A stretch of DNA of 64,000 nt from Pseudoduganella plicata (GTDB lineage Bacteria > Pseudomonadota > Gammaproteobacteria > Burkholderiales > Burkholderiaceae_D). Below, in pieces: positions 44,210-52,956 of the stretch; within the stretch, counting starts at the first letter, position 1, and each line of letters opens with the position of its first letter. Made by a program: the position numbers and the translations under genes. A model generated the notes under the pieces. The model made no database searches and was not told where the DNA came from. It saw nothing but the letters and a program-made list of their open reading frames with translations. Location of the stretch: contig NZ_CP038026.1 of assembly GCF_004421005.1 (NCBI RefSeq), positions 1,364,001 through 1,428,000 of the forward strand. Direction: 5' to 3'.

Positions 44210-45052
44210 ATGCTGGAACTGCTCAGCGAACACGCCTGCTTCGGCGGCGTGCAGCGCTTCTTCCGCCACGAATCGGCCGCCATCGGCCTGCCGATGCGTT
44301 TTTCCGTGTTCATTCCGCCTCATGCGGACGGCCAGCGCCTGCCCGCCCTGTTCTATCTTGCCGGCCTGACCTGCACCGAAGAGACGTTCATGACCAAGGC
44401 CGGCGCCCAGCGCTACGCGGCCGAGGAAGGCATCATCCTGATCGCGCCCGACACCAGTCCCCGCGGCGCCAACGTGCCGGGCGAGACCGAGGCATGGGAC
44501 TTCGGCGTCGGCGCCGGCTTCTACCTGGACGCCACGCAGGAACCGTGGGCCAGGCACTACCGGATGGAGAGTTATCTGCACGAGCTGCGCGCGCTGGTGC
44601 TGGAGCAGTCGCCCGTAGACGGCAACCGCATCGGCATCTTCGGCCACTCGATGGGCGGCCACGGCGCGCTGACATTGGCGCTGCGCCGGCCGGACCTGTT
44701 CCGTACCGTCTCCGCCTTTGCCCCCATCGCGGCGCCGATGCGCTGCCCGTGGGGCAAGAAGGCGTTTACTGGCTACCTCGGCACCGACGAGTCGACGTGG
44801 GCCGAACACGACGCCAGCGCCCTGATGGCGCGCAGCCGCACGCCGTTCCCCGGCGGGATACTGGTCGACCAGGGCCTGGCCGACAAGTTCCTGGCCGAGC
44901 AGCTGTATCCGGAAGCGTTCGAGGCAGCGTGCGCGCAGGCGCAGCAGCCGCTGACATTGCGCCGCCACGAAGGGTACGACCACGGCTACTACTTCATCGC
45001 CACGTTCGTGGCCGACCACCTGCGCTGGCATGCCGGGCAGCTGAAGGCCTGA
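44210..45052 (+). CDS. fghA: S-formylglutathione hydrolase
   Basis: 280 residues, esterase D family, hydrolysing S-formylglutathione to formate and glutathione in formaldehyde detoxification. Motifs: FYLAGLTCTEETFMTKAGAQ, nucleophile GHSMGGHGAL, and catalytic His in HEGYDHGYYF. Normally found next to a class III alcohol dehydrogenase (frmA/adhC), which is absent here. Its formate product is the substrate of the dehydrogenase at 12-17 kb, so the two can act in series though not co-regulated by position. A repeat cluster lies just upstream. Confidence 0.95.
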   Translation: MLELLSEHACFGGVQRFFRHESAAIGLPMRFSVFIPPHADGQRLPALFYLAGLTCTEETFMTKAGAQRYAAEEGIILIAPDTSPRGANVPGETEAWDFGVGAGFYLDATQEPWARHYRMESYLHELRALVLEQSPVDGNRIGIFGHSMGGHGALTLALRRPDLFRTVSAFAPIAAPMRCPWGKKAFTGYLGTDESTWAEHDASALMARSRTPFPGGILVDQGLADKFLAEQLYPEAFEAACAQAQQPLTLRRHEGYDHGYYFIATFVADHLRWHAGQLKA

Positions 45053-45092
45053 GTGGCCGGGGACTGGCCCGCGCCATGCCAGTCCACATGTT

Positions 45093-45674
45093 TTATAGTG
45101 TGATTTCAGTCCCCAGCAGGCGCAGGAACTGCGCAATCCACTGTGGATGGGCAGGCCATGCCGGCGCCGTCACGAACTGCCCGTCCGTCACGGCGGCATC
45201 GACGGCAATGTCGGCAAAGTCGGCGCCCGCCAGCTTCACTTCCGGCGAACAGGCGGGATAGCAGGAGATACTGCGGCCGCGGATGACGTCTGCCGCCGCC
45301 AGGATCTGCGCGCCGTGGCAGACGGCGGCGATGGGCTTGCCCGCTTCCTTGAACTCGCGCACGATCGCCAGCACGCGGGGGTTGAGCCGCAGGTATTCCG
45401 GCGCGCGGCCGCCGGCAATCATCAGTGCGTCGTACCGCCCCACGTCGACGTCGTCGAAGGCGGCGTTCAGCGTAAACAGGTGGCCCGGCTTTTCCGTGTA
45501 CGTCTGGTCGCCTTCGAAGTCGTGGATAGCCGTCTTGATCTTCTCGCCCGCTGCCTTGCCGGGGCAGACGGCATGCACCGTGTGGCCCACCGCCTGCAGT
45601 GCCTGGAACGGCACCATGGTTTCGTAGTCCTCGGCAAAGTCGCCTGTCAGGAAAAGAATGGTTTTTGCAGCCAT
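45093..45674 (-). CDS. DJ-1/PfpI family protein
   Basis: 193 residues. Nucleophile elbow [14 protein letters not shown] with the conserved Cys, preceded by [12 protein letters not shown] and an acidic residue in [10 protein letters not shown]. Family members act as deglycase/chaperone-like or amidase proteins; the protein lacks a transcription-factor extension. Stand-alone between fghA (convergent) and cheV. GGAGTCAAGATC lies before the start. Confidence 0.92.
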   Translation of the reverse strand: MAAKTILFLTGDFAEDYETMVPFQALQAVGHTVHAVCPGKAAGEKIKTAIHDFEGDQTYTEKPGHLFTLNAAFDDVDVGRYDALMIAGGRAPEYLRLNPRVLAIVREFKEAGKPIAAVCHGAQILAAADVIRGRSISCYPACSPEVKLAGADFADIAVDAAVTDGQFVTAPAWPAHPQWIAQFLRLLGTEITL

Positions 45675-45730
45675 GATCTTGACTCCCTGTTCGTTATGGA
45701 AAAAACATCATAGCAAAAAAACGGACGTAA

Positions 45731-45765
45731 AAAAGGGCGGTCACCCGTCGGGTGACCGCCCTTTT
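45731..45765 (-). terminator. Bidirectional intrinsic terminator after cheV
   Basis: Perfect 16-bp stem AAAAGGGCGGTCACCC / GGGTGACCGCCCTTTT with a GTC loop. On the minus strand it follows the cheV stop by about 33 bp and ends in a T-run. It also separates cheV from the PfpI-type gene. Confidence 0.9.
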
Positions 45766-45798
45766 CTCAGGCGATCTAACCTGCCCGTACGGCGCGGC

Positions 45799-46755
45799 TT
45801 ACTTGTGCAGCACGCGGCGGATCGTGTCGGCCAGGTCTTCGGCCACGAACTTGGCGACATACGCATCGGCGCCGACGCCCTTGACGTGGTCCTCGTTGGT
45901 CTTGCCGGACAGCGAAGAATGAATCACGACCGGGATCTTGGAGAAGCGCGGGTCCTGCTTGATCTTGCGGGTCAGCGTGAAGCCGTCCATTTCCGGCATT
46001 TCGAGGTCGGTCAATACCAGCGCGACGCGGTCATCGATGGCGATGCCTTCGGCCGCGCAACCCTGGGCGATGCTGTTCAACTTGTCCCAGGCTTCCTTGC
46101 CGGACTTTGTCATGACGAACGGCGCATTCATCGCCTGCAGGCCCTGCTCGATCAGGTTGCGCGCCACGACGGAATCGTCGGCCGCCAGGATAAAGCTGCC
46201 GTGCTTGAGCGCCAGCTTCGGACCGATCGATTCCGGATCGACGTCCTTGCCTTCGTGCGGCACCATGCGGCGCAGGATCGTTTCCACGTCCAGCACCTGC
46301 GCCAGGCGCGTGCCGCTGGTGTCGCCGTCCAGACGGGCGATCGACGTGACCATGCCCGTCGAGTTGCTGCCTTCGGCCGTCAGCACCTGGCTCCAGTCCA
46401 GGCGCACGATCTCTTCCACGGATTCGACGGCAAAAGCCTGCGTCGTGCGGGCGAACTCCGTCACCAGCATGATGTTCAGGCCCGTCTTCGGCGTCACGCC
46501 GACGATGGCCGGCAGATCCATCACGGGGATGATCTGGCCACGCAGGTTGACGACGCCCAGCATGTGCGGCTGCGAGCCGGCCACGGCGGTGACAGGGGGC
46601 ATGGCGACGATTTCACGGATCTTGAAGACATTGATGCCGTACAGCTCCGAATGCTCGCCGTTGGCGTCCGCGCCGAGGCGGAACAGCAGCAGTTCGAATT
46701 TGTTCGAATTGGTCAGATTGGTGCGCTCGTCGATTTCCTGCTGTACGCTTTTCAT
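45799..46755 (-). CDS. cheV: Chemotaxis protein CheV (CheW-receiver fusion)
   Basis: 318 residues. N-terminal CheW-like domain (about 15-165: FELLLFRLG, GVVNLRGQIIPVMDL) that couples chemoreceptors to CheA, and a C-terminal receiver (about 185-315) with the phospho-acceptor Asp in VLTDLEMPEMDGF and the Lys in AYVAKFVAED. Start at MKSVQQEID; the frame is open further upstream but not coding-like. No other chemotaxis gene is next to it. An intrinsic terminator follows. Confidence 0.94.
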   Translation of the reverse strand: MKSVQQEIDERTNLTNSNKFELLLFRLGADANGEHSELYGINVFKIREIVAMPPVTAVAGSQPHMLGVVNLRGQIIPVMDLPAIVGVTPKTGLNIMLVTEFARTTQAFAVESVEEIVRLDWSQVLTAEGSNSTGMVTSIARLDGDTSGTRLAQVLDVETILRRMVPHEGKDVDPESIGPKLALKHGSFILAADDSVVARNLIEQGLQAMNAPFVMTKSGKEAWDKLNSIAQGCAAEGIAIDDRVALVLTDLEMPEMDGFTLTRKIKQDPRFSKIPVVIHSSLSGKTNEDHVKGVGADAYVAKFVAEDLADTIRRVLHK

Positions 46756-46909
46756 TGCTATCCCCGGGATTGATGCGATTCGTCCGCGTCGTGCGGAACA
46801 TGGGGGCAGTATAGGCGAGATTTTTCGGTGAAGCCGCGTTCCTGAACTTAATGGCAAGCGCTATTAGTGGCGGAAAACAACACCGATAACAAAACACAAA
46901 CGCCAATGA

Positions 46910-46935
46910 AAAAAGACGCCCGCAGGCGTCTTTTT
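46910..46935 (-). terminator. Intrinsic terminator downstream of tRNA-Gly
   Basis: GACGCC-CGCA-GGCGTC stem with A-run on one side and T-run on the other, able to act in both directions. It is 7 bases past the tRNA 3' end on the minus strand. Confidence 0.85.
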
Positions 46936-46941
46936 GAATTC

Positions 46942-47017
46942 TGGAGCGGGAGAAGAGTCTCGAACTCTCGACCTCAACCTTGGCAAGGTTGCGCTCTACC
47001 AACTGAGCTACTCCCGC
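46942..47017 (-). tRNA. tRNA-Gly(GCC)
   Basis: 76-nt cloverleaf on the minus strand, 3' CCA encoded (46942-46944). Acceptor stem GCGGGAG/CTCCCGC, D-arm GCTC/GAGC, anticodon stem CAACC/GGTTG with loop TTGCCAA (anticodon GCC), T-arm closed by a TTCGAGA loop. All stems pair with at most one wobble. Confidence 0.97.
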
Positions 47018-47029
47018 AGAAGAGGCATG

Positions 47030-47059
47030 ATTATGACAGAATCGTTTCAGAAATGCCAG
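47030..47059 (-). promoter_or_regulatory. Putative promoter of tRNA-Gly
   Basis: On the coding strand CTGGCA (47059-47054) and CATAAT (47035-47030), 18 bp apart; transcription would start a few bases before the mature tRNA 5' end at 47017. Confidence 0.4.
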
Positions 47060-47239
47060 AGCAGCCAGCTGCTTGCCTTCACGGTATCCGCACATTCGCC
47101 GTTCTGCCTCGTTGAATTCCTTTCCACTTCCTCTACCCTGCTGTATCTTCTTCACGCAAGCAATTGATTTCTATGGGAATTATCAGATGGCATGCTTACT
47201 GCGTAACGGAAGTGCCGCTGCGCCGCCCGACAGCGCGCC

Positions 47240-47640
47240 AACCACTTCGATGGGCAGTACATGCATATGATCAGGCATTTGTCATCGCCGCCACGCTGCG
47301 CATGGCAGGCTCGGCACCTCGTCGGCCAGCACGTTCGCCTACGCCATCCTGGACCTCGACAACTTCCTGCTGCTGCATCCGAACGGCACCGTCAATCGTA
47401 ATATATCGACTTCACGCGGCTGGTGAACGTCAACGACGCCCACGCTGCTGGCCGGCTGTAACTACCAGGTCACCAGGGCCACCGACAATAATGTCGTGGC
47501 GCGAGAAATTGAGAAGCAGCCATATGCCTTGCCGGTTTCGCAGAACAGGAAGGATACCGTCATTTGCGTGCAGTTGGAACGGCAATGCGGCGTGCCGGCA
47601 CGCGGGCATGGCCTCCCGCTGCCTTGAAGTGCCCGCGTGT
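47240..47640 (+). pseudogene. Degenerate coding remnant upstream of the CPA1 antiporter
   Basis: Within the 668 bp between tRNA-Gly and the antiporter, a frame reading SASTFAYAILDLDNFLLLHP is followed, after a frame change, by YIDFTRLVNVNDAHAAG and then a stop. This looks like the middle of a secreted, possibly PEP-CTERM-type, repeat protein seen in Massilia, but too little is left for a firm assignment. No start or sorting signal is intact. The flanking stretch has lower GC than its surroundings. Confidence 0.3.
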
Positions 47641-47685
47641 CCCATATAATCGACCCGCTGTCATCGTAATAGGAACAAGGCGGGA

Positions 47686-49326
47686 ATGGATTCGATTGAA
47701 ATTGTACTGGCAATGCTGCTGGCCGTCGTGGCCAGCGCCTACCTCGTGCGCGTGCTGCCGCTGTCGCTGCCGCTGCCCCTCGTGCAGATTGGCCTCGGCG
47801 CCGTCATCGCCGGCTTTACGGGGCACGGCGTGCAGATGGATCCCGCGCTGTTTTTTCTTCTGTTCCTGCCGCCACTGCTCTTTCTGGACGGCTGGCGCAT
47901 CCCGAAGAACGGGCTGTTTCGCGACAAGGCCATCATCCTCGAACTGGCGCTGGGCCTTGTCATCTTCACCGTCGTGGGCGCCGGCTTCCTGATCCACTGG
48001 CTGATACCGGCGATGCCGCTGCCGGTGGCCTTTGCCCTGGCGGCGATCATTTCGCCCACCGATCCCGTTGCCGTATCGTCGATCGCCGCGCGCGCGCCCG
48101 TCCCGAAGCGGCTGATGCACATCCTCGAAGGCGAATCGCTGCTGAACGACGCAAGCGGCCTGGTGTGCTTCCGCTTTGCCGTCGCGGCCGCGATGACGGG
48201 CGCGTTCTCGCTGACCGGTGCGTCGCTGACGTTCGTCTGGCTGGTGGCCGGCGGCATCGGCGCCGGTGTGCTGACGACGCTGGCCATCACGTGGGCGCAG
48301 CGCTGGCTGTTCCGCCACTTCGGCGAGCCGGCCGGCTCGCCCATCCTGGTCAACATGCTGATGCCGTTCGGCGCCTACCTGGCCGCCGAACACCTGCAAG
48401 CGTCCGGCATCCTGGCCGCCGTGGCGGCCGGCATCACGATGAGCTACGTGGAGCTGTCCGGCCAGGTCATGGCCAATACCCGCATCCAGCGCTCCGCCGT
48501 CTGGGATACCGTGCAGTTCGCGCTGAACGGGGTGATGTTCGTGCTGCTGGGCGAACAACTGCCCGACATCATGGAAGGCGCCCGCGTCTCGCTCAGCCAG
48601 AGCGGCCACGTGAACGCCTGGTGGCTCGTGCTGTACGCCTTTGCCATTTCCTTCGGCCTGATGGCCTTGCGCTTCGTCTGGGTCTGGACGGCGCTGCGCA
48701 TCACGCTGTACCGCAGGACGCTGCGCGGCGAGCAGGTGACGAAGCCGCCGCTGCGGGTGCTGCTGGCGATGTCGCTGGCGGGCGTGCGCGGTGCGATCAC
48801 GCTGGCCGGCGTCATGACGCTGCCGCTGGCGCTGCCCGACGGCACGCCCTTCCCCGCGCGCGACCTGACGATCTTCCTGGCCAGTACCGTCATCCTGATC
48901 TCGCTGGTCGCCGCCAGCATCGGCCTGCCCCGGCTGCTGGGTGGCCTGCAGCTGCCGGCAGAACCGGCGGAGCAGCAAGAGGAAGACCTGGCCCGGCGCG
49001 AAGCCGCCAGTGCCGCAATCGCGGCCATCGAACGGGCGCAGGTGGAACTGATGCACAAGGACGATACCTGCGACATGTATCCGGAAGCGGCCGGCCGGGT
49101 CATTGCGCTGTACCAGCGCCGCCTGGACACGACGGGATCGGCAGACGGCGAGGAAGCCGAGCGTTACCGCAAGCTGGATCAGGCCGAACGCATGCTGCGC
49201 CTGGCCGCGATGCAGGCGGAGCGCCGCGCGATCTTCGGCCTGGCGCGCCAGGAACACATTTCCGACGAGACGTCGCGCAAGCTGGTGCGCGAGATCGACC
49301 TCGTGGAAGCGCGCCACAAGCTGTAG
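47686..49326 (+). CDS. Na+/H+ antiporter, CPA1 (NhaP/NHE-like) family
   Basis: 546 residues: about 12 TM helices (first 410 residues) and a cytoplasmic C-terminal helix-rich tail of about 130 residues (EQQEEDLARREAASAAIAAIE, ERYRKLDQAERMLRLAAMQ). Key motifs: SPTDPVAVSSIA (helix V, ion-binding Asp) and LNDASGLVCFRFAVAAAM. It exports Na+ (or K+) for H+ in pH and salt balance. The LytS-type kinase gene begins 7 bp downstream, so a shared transcript is likely. Confidence 0.93.
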   Translation: MDSIEIVLAMLLAVVASAYLVRVLPLSLPLPLVQIGLGAVIAGFTGHGVQMDPALFFLLFLPPLLFLDGWRIPKNGLFRDKAIILELALGLVIFTVVGAGFLIHWLIPAMPLPVAFALAAIISPTDPVAVSSIAARAPVPKRLMHILEGESLLNDASGLVCFRFAVAAAMTGAFSLTGASLTFVWLVAGGIGAGVLTTLAITWAQRWLFRHFGEPAGSPILVNMLMPFGAYLAAEHLQASGILAAVAAGITMSYVELSGQVMANTRIQRSAVWDTVQFALNGVMFVLLGEQLPDIMEGARVSLSQSGHVNAWWLVLYAFAISFGLMALRFVWVWTALRITLYRRTLRGEQVTKPPLRVLLAMSLAGVRGAITLAGVMTLPLALPDGTPFPARDLTIFLASTVILISLVAASIGLPRLLGGLQLPAEPAEQQEEDLARREAASAAIAAIERAQVELMHKDDTCDMYPEAAGRVIALYQRRLDTTGSADGEEAERYRKLDQAERMLRLAAMQAERRAIFGLARQEHISDETSRKLVREIDLVEARHKL

Positions 49327-49333
49327 GGTCCAT

Positions 49334-50437
49334 ATGAACCCATTCGTCATGAACCAGGCTGCCACCGGCATCCCGCCGCCACGCCGGGTGCGCCAGCTCG
49401 TGGTGCTGGCATGGCTGCTGTTCTGGGTGCTCATGACGGTAGCGGCAGTGCAGGACTACCGGCGCGATGGCGGCACCGAGTTGTGGCAGCCGATGCTGTG
49501 GGAAGGCTCGTCCCTGTTCGTGGCGGCCGTGCTGCTGCTGGCGCAGCGCCGCGCGACACGCGGCCACGATGCCCTCGTCGCCACGCCGCGCCGCTGGTTC
49601 CTCGTGCAGTTGCCCTGGCTGGCCGTCTTCTGGATCGCGTTCGTGCCGCTCGCCTTCGGCATCCGCCATGGCGTGTATGCGCTGGCCGGCCGGGTCTACG
49701 AACACGAAGGCTGGGCCGAAACCTTCTTCTATGAAAACGTGCGCATCTCCGTGTTCTTCTCCCTGTTCGTGCTGGTGACCTTCGGCGTGCTGTCATGGCA
49801 GGCCATGCTGGAGGCGCGCGTGCGCGCCGAGCGCACCGCCGGACTGCTGCGCGAAGCCCACCTGCGCCAGCTGACGCAGCAGATGCAGCCGCACTTCCTG
49901 TTCAACGCCCTCAACACGATTTCGGCCCTGATGCGCGAGGACGTCGACCAGGCCGACGCGCTGCTGGTCCGCCTGGCCGACGTGCTGCGCGCCACGCTCG
50001 CTGCCGGCACGCGCCAGCAGGTGCCGCTGGCCGACGAACTGCGCCTGCTGCGCGGCTATGCGGATCTGATGACGGCGCGCCATGCGGACCGCGTTACGCT
50101 GGCGTGGGACGTCGACGCCGCGCCTGGCGACTGCCAGGTGCCCGTCATGTGCCTGCAGCCGCTGCTGGAGAACGTGTTCCGCCATACCGTCGAACGCCGG
50201 CGCGGGAACGTTCGCATCCACCTGTCGGCGCGGCAGAGGGGTGCTGACCTGGTGCTGGCCGTCGAGGACGACGCCGGCCACCTCGATCCCGCCGCGTCGT
50301 CCGGCGGCACCGGCACCGCCCTGCGCAACCTGCGCGAGCGCCTGCAGGTCCTGCACGGTCCGGCCGCATCGCTGACACTTGCGCAGCTCGAACCGGCCGG
50401 CGTGCGCACAACGATCGTGCTGCCATGCGTATCCTGA
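49334..50437 (+). CDS. LytS/YehU-type sensor histidine kinase
   Basis: 367 residues (a second ATG at 49349 is possible). Four TM helices (about 20-165) form the sensor. The His_kinase domain has the phospho-acceptor in MQPHFLFNALNTISALM and an HATPase region with LQPLLENVFRHTVE; the usual Asn-box Asn is present, the G boxes are GTGTALRNLRERL. No extracytoplasmic domain is seen, so it probably senses a membrane state or transported ion. The lytR-type gene overlaps its 3' end by 13 bp. Confidence 0.92.
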   Translation: MNPFVMNQAATGIPPPRRVRQLVVLAWLLFWVLMTVAAVQDYRRDGGTELWQPMLWEGSSLFVAAVLLLAQRRATRGHDALVATPRRWFLVQLPWLAVFWIAFVPLAFGIRHGVYALAGRVYEHEGWAETFFYENVRISVFFSLFVLVTFGVLSWQAMLEARVRAERTAGLLREAHLRQLTQQMQPHFLFNALNTISALMREDVDQADALLVRLADVLRATLAAGTRQQVPLADELRLLRGYADLMTARHADRVTLAWDVDAAPGDCQVPVMCLQPLLENVFRHTVERRRGNVRIHLSARQRGADLVLAVEDDAGHLDPAASSGGTGTALRNLRERLQVLHGPAASLTLAQLEPAGVRTTIVLPCVS

Positions 50438-51141
50438 TTGTCGACGACGAACGCCCCGCGCGCGACAAGCTGCGCCGCCTGCTGGCGGCCGAACCGGACG
50501 TCGCCGCCATTGCCGAGGCGCGCGACGGCTTCGAGGCGCTGGAGGCCGCGGCGGCGTTCCGGCCCGACGTACTGTTCCTCGATATCGACATGCCGGAGGT
50601 TACCGGTCTGGAAGTCGCGGCATCGCTGCCGGCGCCTGCGCCGCTGATTGTGTTCGTCACCGCCTACGACGCCTATGCCGTACCGGCATTCGACGCCAAC
50701 GCCATCGACTATCTGCTCAAACCCTATGACGCCGGCAGGCTGGCACGCGCGCTGGCGCGGGTACGCGCACGCCTGGACGGCGCGCGCTCGTCCTGTTCCA
50801 CCGGCCAGCCGCTGCGCAAGCTGCTCGTGATGGAACGGGGTGTGACGCGGGTCGTTCGCGTTGCCGATATCCTGTGGCTCGCCACGGCCGACAACTACGT
50901 CGAGCTGCACACGGCCGCCGGCGCGCCGCTGCTGCGGCAGACGCTGGCCGCGCTGCTGGCCGCGCTGGGCCCGGGATTCCAGCGCGTCCACCGCCGCGCG
51001 GCGGTGCGGCTTGCCTGCGTCGAACGCGTCGCCGCCAACGACAAGGGCGATGGCGAAGTGCTGCTGCGTGGCGGCGCGCGGGCGCCACTGAGCCGGCAGT
51101 ACCGCGCCGCGCTGATGGCAGCGCTGCACGCGGCGGAGTAG
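50425..51141 (+). CDS. LytTR-family response regulator
   Basis: 238 residues. Receiver domain (1-120) with Asp in VLFLDIDMPEVTG and Lys in DYLLKPYD; LytTR DNA-binding domain (about 140-238: GVTRVVRVADILWLATADNYVELHT, FQRVHRRAAVRL). Partner of the overlapping LytS-type kinase. The Na+/H+ antiporter gene before them is a candidate target, by position only. Confidence 0.93.
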   Translation: MRILIVDDERPARDKLRRLLAAEPDVAAIAEARDGFEALEAAAAFRPDVLFLDIDMPEVTGLEVAASLPAPAPLIVFVTAYDAYAVPAFDANAIDYLLKPYDAGRLARALARVRARLDGARSSCSTGQPLRKLLVMERGVTRVVRVADILWLATADNYVELHTAAGAPLLRQTLAALLAALGPGFQRVHRRAAVRLACVERVAANDKGDGEVLLRGGARAPLSRQYRAALMAALHAAE

Positions 51142-51171
51142 AATCGCGGCGCATTCCTCATCCCGACGAAC

Positions 51172-51570
51172 ATGACACCAGCCATCAATCCCGACGAAGT
51201 GGAGTTCACGGCCATCCGCGCCCAGGGCCCGGGCGGCCAGAACGTCAACAAGGTTTCGTGCGCGGTCCATGCACGCTTCGACATCGCCGCATCGTCCCTG
51301 CCGCCGCCGGTCAAGGAGCGTCTGCTGGCGTTGCGCGACAGCCGCCTCACCGACAATGGCGTGCTCGTGCTGAAAGCGCAGGCGTCGCGCAGCCTGGAAC
51401 AGAACAAGGAAGACGCGCTGCGCCGCCTGCAGGCGCTGGTGGACGCTGCCGCCGACGTGCCGCTGGTACGCCGGCCCACCCGGCCGACCCGCGCCTCGCA
51501 GCGGCGCCGGCTCGATGGCAAGACCCGCAGCGGCGCCGTCAAGGCGCTGCGCGGCAAGGTGCGTGAATGA
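51172..51570 (+). CDS. arfB: Alternative ribosome-rescue factor ArfB (peptidyl-tRNA hydrolase)
   Basis: 132 residues. Catalytic GGQ in AQGPGGQNVNKVS, and a basic C-terminal tail (RASQRRRLDGKTRSGAVKALRGK) that enters the empty mRNA channel of stalled ribosomes. It releases nascent chains from ribosomes lacking a stop codon. Length and spacing of both elements match E. coli YaeJ. Stand-alone gene 30 bp after the response regulator. Confidence 0.96.
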   Translation: MTPAINPDEVEFTAIRAQGPGGQNVNKVSCAVHARFDIAASSLPPPVKERLLALRDSRLTDNGVLVLKAQASRSLEQNKEDALRRLQALVDAAADVPLVRRPTRPTRASQRRRLDGKTRSGAVKALRGKVRE

Positions 51571-51678
51571 CAATTCATCGTAACGATATGTAACAATTGT
51601 GGTATCATCGGCAATACGTTCCGACGCAGCGTGCATGGCGCGCACCGCGCTCGCAGCGTGTCTTCCCGAGAGTCCACA

Positions 51679-52845
51679 TTGAACACCTCCCCCCCACTCA
51701 TCGACCGACGGCGCGCCGAGTTTGCCGACGACGCCATCGAAGGCCGCTTTAACCGGCACCACCTGCCCGCGCGCATCCGCCAGCTCACTATCAGCCTGCT
51801 GTTCTGTGCGGCCTTCTACCTGGCCTTTGCCGCGACGGACCTGACCACGCTGGGGATGACCACGACCGCCTTCCTGCTGCTGTCGGCGCGCGTGCTGGTG
51901 GCGCTGCTGGGCGTGGCCGGCTGCATCCTGCTGCGGCGCGACGACGCGTCGGTGACGATGGCAGTGGCGGTGGCCTGCGCGGTGGAGACGGTGGGGATGG
52001 CCGTGTTCATGGTGCTGTGCTGGTACCAGCCCGAGGCGGCCGCGTGGAACGCGCTGTCGCTGGGACTGATGGTGATGGCCATCTACGTCAACGTCCCGAA
52101 CCGCCTGATCTACGCGACATCGATCGCCCTCGCCTCCAGCATCGCGTTCACGGTCATGGTGCTGATCCAGCAGGCGCTGGGCACGGACGACCTGGTTGCC
52201 ATGGCCCTGCTGATGTTGCTGGCGAACGCCCTTGGCTATACCGGCGCACGGCGCTATCACCTGGCCCAGCGCGATGCCTTCCGCTCCGCACTGGCCCTGC
52301 AGCAGCTGGCCGACCGCGACCCGCTGACGGGATGCCTCAACCGCCGCTTCCTTCAGAAGGGCGCGCTGGACGCGGAAATCCTCCGTGCGCGCCGCTATGG
52401 CACACCGCTGGCTGTCGTCCTGTGCGACGTCGACGGGTTCCGGCGCCTCAACGACACGTGGGGCGACGCGGCGGGCGACCAGGTCCTGGCCGATTTCGCC
52501 ACGCTGCTGCAGGCGATGACGCGCGACGCCATCGACAGCGTGATCCGCTATGGCGGCGGGGCGTTCCTCCTGATCCTGCCGGAGACGGAACTGGACGGCG
52601 CCATGCGGCTGGCCGAACGGATCCGCACCGCCGCGGCGGCGACCGGCACCATCCTTGCCGACGGCCGCCGCATCCAGGTCAGTGCCAGCTTCGGCGCCAC
52701 CGCCATCGGCGCGGCGCACGTCCACGGCAGCGCCGCCGACATGCTGGCGGTCGCGGATGCGCAGCTGTACGCTGCCAAGGATGCCGGGCGCAACTGCGTG
52801 CGCGGCGTCGTGCTGCCCGCCGTCGCGGACCGGGTACGCGCCTGA
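51679..52845 (+). CDS. GGDEF-domain membrane protein with degenerate GGGAF active site
   Basis: 388 residues from a TTG start (MNTSPPLIDRR); an upstream ATG at 51631 would add 16. Six TM helices (about 35-200) and a GGDEF domain (about 215-380: DPLTGCLNRRFL, VLCDVDGFRRLNDTWG). The catalytic GG(D/E)EF is RYGGGAFLLI (codons at 52552-52566): both acidic residues are replaced by Gly and Ala. That predicts loss of cyclase activity. An upstream RxxD-type I site is not evident. It may act as a receptor or scaffold. Confidence 0.85.
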   Translation: MNTSPPLIDRRRAEFADDAIEGRFNRHHLPARIRQLTISLLFCAAFYLAFAATDLTTLGMTTTAFLLLSARVLVALLGVAGCILLRRDDASVTMAVAVACAVETVGMAVFMVLCWYQPEAAAWNALSLGLMVMAIYVNVPNRLIYATSIALASSIAFTVMVLIQQALGTDDLVAMALLMLLANALGYTGARRYHLAQRDAFRSALALQQLADRDPLTGCLNRRFLQKGALDAEILRARRYGTPLAVVLCDVDGFRRLNDTWGDAAGDQVLADFATLLQAMTRDAIDSVIRYGGGAFLLILPETELDGAMRLAERIRTAAAATGTILADGRRIQVSASFGATAIGAAHVHGSAADMLAVADAQLYAAKDAGRNCVRGVVLPAVADRVRA

Positions 52846-52956
52846 GTTCAGCGCAATCCGCCGGCCGGCCCCGCCGGTCCCCCGCTCCGCCCCATTTCCC
52901 TCGCACCGGCGGCGCGGCGCGCCCACACTGGCGGTTTTCCCTATCCGGAGCCGACC

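Noticed and set aside
46942..47685. Genomic island integrated at tRNA-Gly
   Set aside because: No integrase and no direct repeat of the tRNA 3' end was seen; the odd DNA lies on the 5' side.
51631..51678. Upstream ATG as start of the GGGAF protein
   Set aside because: The 16 added residues are basic and not coding-like; the TTG at 51679 gives a natural N-terminus.
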